From Annona cherimola (taxonomy: Eukaryota; Streptophyta; Magnoliopsida; Magnoliales; Annonaceae), in contig CM059977.1 of assembly GCA_030490835.1 (NCBI GenBank), positions 36,291,676-36,355,675 of the forward strand: a stretch of DNA of 64,000 nt, in the 5' to 3' direction. Within the stretch, counting starts at the first letter, position 1, and every line of letters starts with the position of its first letter. A program made the translations under genes and the position numbers. The notes beneath the pieces are model-generated. The model worked only from the letters and a program-made list of their open reading frames with translations, searched no databases and was not told where the DNA came from. This document shows, in pieces, positions 60,501 to 64,000 of the stretch.

Positions 60501-63500
60501 AGGACTCCGATCGTATACTCCCACACATGCTCCCGGGTGCATACACCTATTTTTTTTTTAAATTTTTTTACAATATTGTTACTCTATTTGTATTTAAGAT
60601 ATGTATACATTTTTACCATTTTTGGAGTATTTTAAATATTTATTTTTAATTTTTGAACATCAGTGACATTTTAGATAATTTAAAACTACTAAAATACCAC
60701 TGATTTTCAAAAATTAAAAATAAATATTTAAAATACTCCAAAATGGTAAAAATTAATACATAGGTTAAATATACCTAGATTAACAATCTTATAAAAAATT
60801 TTTGAAAAAATAAAAAAAATAAGTATATACGCTCAATGCTCCCGGAAGCATAGGATCAACTTCCTTGAAAGTGGGGCACAACTACTGTGTTCAAAAACTT
60901 AGGTTTACTTTGACCACAATTTTAACCTTATTGATAAATTACTAAACTTAAGTCTAACAATAATCTTATTTGTAGAATGTAAATCATAATTCTTTTTTTT
61001 TTTTTTTTTTAAAACAATCGGGTTTAGGTTGGATTTTTTTATTGTAATGTAAGTTATGATTTATATTTTATTCAAGAGTGTGAAGTTTAGAATTTTGCAT
61101 AAATATATAATCATAAAAAATTATATAAATAAATATAATAATATATAGTTAAATTATAGATTTTAAAAACATATAGCAATATAAAGAATATTTCTAGAAA
61201 AAAGTTTAAAATAAAAAAAGATAAAAGAAGAAAATTAATAGATGTAAAAGTAAATAATAAAACTAAAACATAAATATAAATGAAAATGATATATTTTATT
61301 TATAATATAATCATAATATGTCAAACAGGTATTCAAATATAAATATAAATAACATAAAATAAGAAAAATATAAAGAAATATTATTTATATATTATACACA
61401 TATTGTATTTTATAATAAATACAAAAAGGGGAATTGAACTTGGGTTCGGTTTCATTGGAATCCTAACTTTATTAAATTTACTAATGGAATTCTTCGAATT
61501 CGGGATATAAAAAATAAGTCTTAACATTGTTGGAATTCTTCTTAGGGCTCAATTAAGCCCAAGTTGCATCTCTACTTGAAAAGGGTCTCAAAAGGTGTTT
61601 TTCCAAAAGCAAATAATTTTCTCAAATTCATATTTCTTGATCGGTGTATATTTATATTATATCTCAACATGTATTATAATTGAGCTCTAAAACAATTTTT
61701 ACAAAATTTTAGAGAAAAATTACAAGCTTCCAAATACTAACGAGGGAGATCCAAACTCCCAAATATTGGTGGGGAGACAAAGCTCCCCAAACTACTTACT
61801 TTCGGATTCAAAATCAGGACCTCTAATAACAAAAGCAATGCTTCCGAACACTTGGGCTAGCCATAGGTGGTTCTGAAATTCACATTAATATCAACATAAT
61901 TTATCAATTCAAAGATCATTTTCTAAGGTACAATAGTAGAAGGGCCCAAGGCGTTCAAGAAAGATTCAAAAACTTCAGGGATATGCTCAAAAAGATATTT
62001 AAAGTGATCGACTTTGTTTAATTTAATTGGCAAACATTATTGTAAAAGGGGACCACTTTAGTGTAACCTAGATATAACCCATGCTTTTTATGTGATTCTC
62101 TGGATAAATTCCCTTTTGATGATGAAATCAAAGTACCGTCAATCAGATTATTCAACATAATTTGTTTTACAAGGACTTCAAAAAAATCCCAATGGGCAAG
62201 ATCAAAAACAAAAAAGAACAAATCCCAATGGGAATTTTGGGCAGGATACATCGGCTATACAGGCAATGATTCAATACAACCTGGCATGGTAGTGGGCTAC
62301 ATTACATTCGCTATATAGGGAATAATTCAATACAACTTGGCATGATAGTGGCTACATTACATTACTATACAGGGAATGATTCAATACAACCTGGCATGGT
62401 ATTGTCCCTGTAACCCCTTATTTTTTATTTTTAAAAATATGCATTTTTAAATCTAAACCATTTATGGTATTTATCTATTTGTATTTATATATAATTTTAA
62501 AAATCACCTGTATTAAAAATTTTATATGCTATTATATACTATATTTTTTGAAAAAAATTAATAGTTATGTATTTACTCTCAAAAGAAGCTATCTTTTATA
62601 AAACGAAAGTTTCTACTAAAAGCAATTTTTTGTAACATAATAAAATAAACAATGTTAAATGGATAAATTCTTTAGATTTGGAGCATGTTTGGCATACACA
62701 AAAACTTTTCCAACAAAAAATTTTTAAATTTAAAACTTTTTAATCTTTACAACTATCTTATTTTTAATTTTTTTATATCTTCCCATACTTTTTAATCATT
62801 TTAACACAACTACCATACAATTATCTTAAAAGAACCCATACAATTAACTTATTTATTTATAATTTATTCTCTTTACTCATTATCATTACCCCTATCATAT
62901 TATATCATTTTTTACCAATTCAAAAATTTTACACCAAAAAATTTTTATGCAAAAATTTGATTACTTCCCAAAGACATCCTTGAAAAATAAGTTTAAAATT
63001 TAAAAAGGAATTGTCATGCTTGAATGTTTAAGTACTTTTTTTTGAGGAGGTTAAATAGTTGAAATGAGAGTGTCTGTAGTGTGTGAGTTAGAGACTCTGA
63101 GTTGGAAATTGAGTTGATACATTTATCTTGTTTATCTTTTCTTAAAAAACTTCTTAGTTGCGTGTCATTCAACTTGAGTGATATGACCAAAAAAAAAAAA
63201 AAATACTTCCATACAAAACTGATTGCATTGAAAAATATTAGAATATTTCGTAGAATCATTTATTAATATAACTATGGTTTAGACCTTCAAAATATAATTT
63301 TAAAATTAATAGATAAATTAAATAATTTTATTATGTTGATTTTATATAATTTTTACATGTGGTTATATACGATTTTTTTTATTGGTATGACATATGATAT
63401 TTCAGATAAGTCATTTCATAACCCTTACACCATGAAGAAATTTTTTTTAAAACACCCCACTATAAAAGAGAATCTATATAACAACCTCTGTTACTAAAGA

Positions 63501-63908
63501 ACATGAATTTTTGTGCCCACCTGGGGTCGAACCTGTGACCTCACCACCAAATGCGGTCATAACAAAATTTCTAAATGCAGAATTTTGATTCGTAATCAAG
63601 GTAAGCCAATTAGACGGTATATGGGGAAAACTTCTAAGCCCATTATAAAATACGTAAAAAGTGGATGGTTGCGTTGATACCTTTGGTGCACAACCATTGC
63701 TGTGGAGAATCCACCCTGGGTGGACGTTCCGTCCTTGTAGACGCCACCGTAGGTAAGAACACGGTCTCTGCAGTACTGCTCCAGGTTAGAATTGCAGCGT
63801 GAGCAGTTCCCACAGGAGGCAACAATGCACCCCACACCCACAATATCTCCCACTTTGAATTTCTTCACATCCGACCCCAACTTCATCACTTCCCCAACGA
63901 TTTCGTGC
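57562..63908 (-). CDS. Cinnamyl/sinapyl alcohol dehydrogenase-like protein (CAD family), 5' part beyond the window
   Basis: CAD family enzymes are zinc- and NADPH-dependent medium-chain dehydrogenases that reduce cinnamaldehydes and related aldehydes. Exons, in transcript order: 63908-63681, 60444-60005, 57761-57562; each has AG before and GT after, and phases join without a stop. The first exon here starts [14 protein letters not shown], with the His-Glu of the catalytic zinc site, and carries the structural-zinc pattern [16 protein letters not shown]. The second has [14 protein letters not shown], with the third catalytic zinc ligand Cys, GLGGVGH of the nucleotide-binding fold, and SSSERKR fitting NADP(H). 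The last has [17 protein letters not shown]-like [19 protein letters not shown] and a TAA. All visible key residues are present. The exons encode about 288 of the usual 355-365 residues. Introns are 3.2 and 2.2 kb and packed with MITEs. The usual N-terminal exons should lie past 64000. Confidence 0.92.
57950..58360. mobile_element. Long-inverted-repeat MITE (family B, copy 2), nested in another MITE
   Basis: Same family as 56490-56892 (TTTGACTATAATTATAAATATA in both orientations, CAAATATACCCGCG and TATCCGTGTCATGAC in the middle). TAAAATTTT flanks it at 57941-57949 and 58361-58369, a perfect 9-bp duplication. The outer sequence (GTTTTTGAAGTGATAAAATTTT then GGATAAAAAATTTTT) reads as one interrupted GTTTGG-type MITE, so this element inserted into that one. 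It lies in the last intron of the dehydrogenase gene. Confidence 0.75.
58370..59720. mobile_element. Run of GTTTGG-type MITE copies in the last dehydrogenase intron
   Basis: At least four copies follow each other: about 58370-58590 (inverted), 58625-58860 (direct), 58864-59183 (inverted, with ends GGGTCTGTTTGGG and CCAAACGCACCC) and about 59500-59720 (inverted, partial). Shared blocks are AAAATAGATRAATTA, TGTAGAAATGATTGAAAAGTA and their reverses. They are non-coding. Confidence 0.55.
60502..60864. mobile_element. Mutator-type foldback MITE in the dehydrogenase intron
   Basis: Ends GGACTCCGATCGTATACTCCC and, outward from the right, GGAAGTTGATCCTATGCTTCC are diverged versions of the ends of the element at 30009-30345, and the interior (TTTTTACCATTTTTGGAGTATTTTA and its reverse) is shared. 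TTGAAAGTA (60493-60501) and TTGAAAGTG (60865-60873) are a 9-bp duplication with one mismatch. It begins 57 bp beyond the acceptor of exon 60444-60005. Confidence 0.8.
62254..62402. repeat. Three tandem copies of a 54-56-bp unit in the dehydrogenase intron
   Basis: Units starting at about 62254, 62310 and 62364 each read CTATAYAGGRAATRATTCAATACAAC then YTGGCATGRTAGTGG and CTACATTACATT, written here as two parts. They differ at a few positions; the third is cut off after GGCATGGTA. Confidence 0.85.
62687..62985. mobile_element. GTTTGG-type MITE in the dehydrogenase intron
   Basis: Starts GCATGTTTGGCA, contains TTAACTTATTTATTTATAA, TCATTATCATTACCCC and ATCATATTATATCATT, and ends ACTTCCCAAAGACATCC. 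These are the blocks of the family described at 17527-17790. Confidence 0.55.
63500..63565 (-). repeat. Possible SINE or tRNA-like fragment
   Basis: On the minus strand GGTTCGACCCC matches an RNA polymerase III B box, preceded by TTTGGTGGTGAGG and followed by AGGTGGGCAC. No A box, tail or target duplication could be fixed. It lies about 120 bp past the donor of the exon 63908-63681. Confidence 0.3.
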
Positions 63909-64000
63909 CTTCAAATTTAACCCCAAAAGAGAAAAAAAAATAAAATAAAAAATCAACGGATAGAAATAGGATTAGATGGAAGCCAATATATTTTACATGC

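Overview
The window is nuclear DNA from a flowering plant. It has genes split by introns with GT..AG borders, a nuclear-type tRNA-Asn, plant LINE, hAT, Mutator-type and Tat/Athila-like LTR elements, many MITEs, a SINE and satellite arrays in an AT-rich background. I cannot name the species. Two protein-coding genes could be rebuilt exon by exon, both on the minus strand. The first encodes a Golgi membrane protein of the UNC-50/GMH1 family: ten coding exons between 36594 and 10964, whose joined reading frame is 747 nt (248 codons plus stop). The second is a cinnamyl/sinapyl-alcohol-dehydrogenase-like gene. Its last three coding exons (63908-63681, 60444-60005, 57761-57562) are here, and its first exons lie beyond the right edge.

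Layout. 1-2.5 kb: a degenerate coding remnant, a cluster of GTGGGNCC motifs, an LTR, and a Myb/SANT-like pseudogene. 2.5-10.9 kb: AT-rich intergenic DNA with a tRNA-Asn whose T-loop is altered, a LINE scrap, hAT ends, a non-autonomous hAT element, an unrecognised gene fragment and a perfect 81-bp tandem duplication. 10.9-36.6 kb: the UNC-50 gene; its introns (88 bp to 11.1 kb) hold an LTR, a Mutator-type MITE with a perfect 9-bp target duplication, a SINE with a perfect 17-bp target duplication, foldbacks and local duplications. 36.8-44.5 kb: a mosaic of MITE, 5'-truncated LINE, decayed hAT transposase gene and LTR end. 44.5-49.2 kb: AT-rich DNA with two Mutator-type MITEs and a 91-bp duplication. 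49.2-53.9 kb: two different tandem arrays side by side, one built of decamer runs alternating with a conserved spacer of about 130 bp, the other built of 50-53-bp monomers around the palindrome CCCGCGGG. 54.9-55.7 kb: a CpG-rich block. 56.5-64 kb: the dehydrogenase gene, with its introns and 3' flank full of MITEs, some nested.

The two genes show no sign of acting together; they are neighbours in a transposon-rich region. UNC-50 works in the Golgi and trafficking machinery, and the dehydrogenase works in NADPH-dependent reduction of phenylpropenyl or related aldehydes. I found no new multi-gene system. The most unusual content is the pair of tandem arrays at 49.2-53.9 kb.
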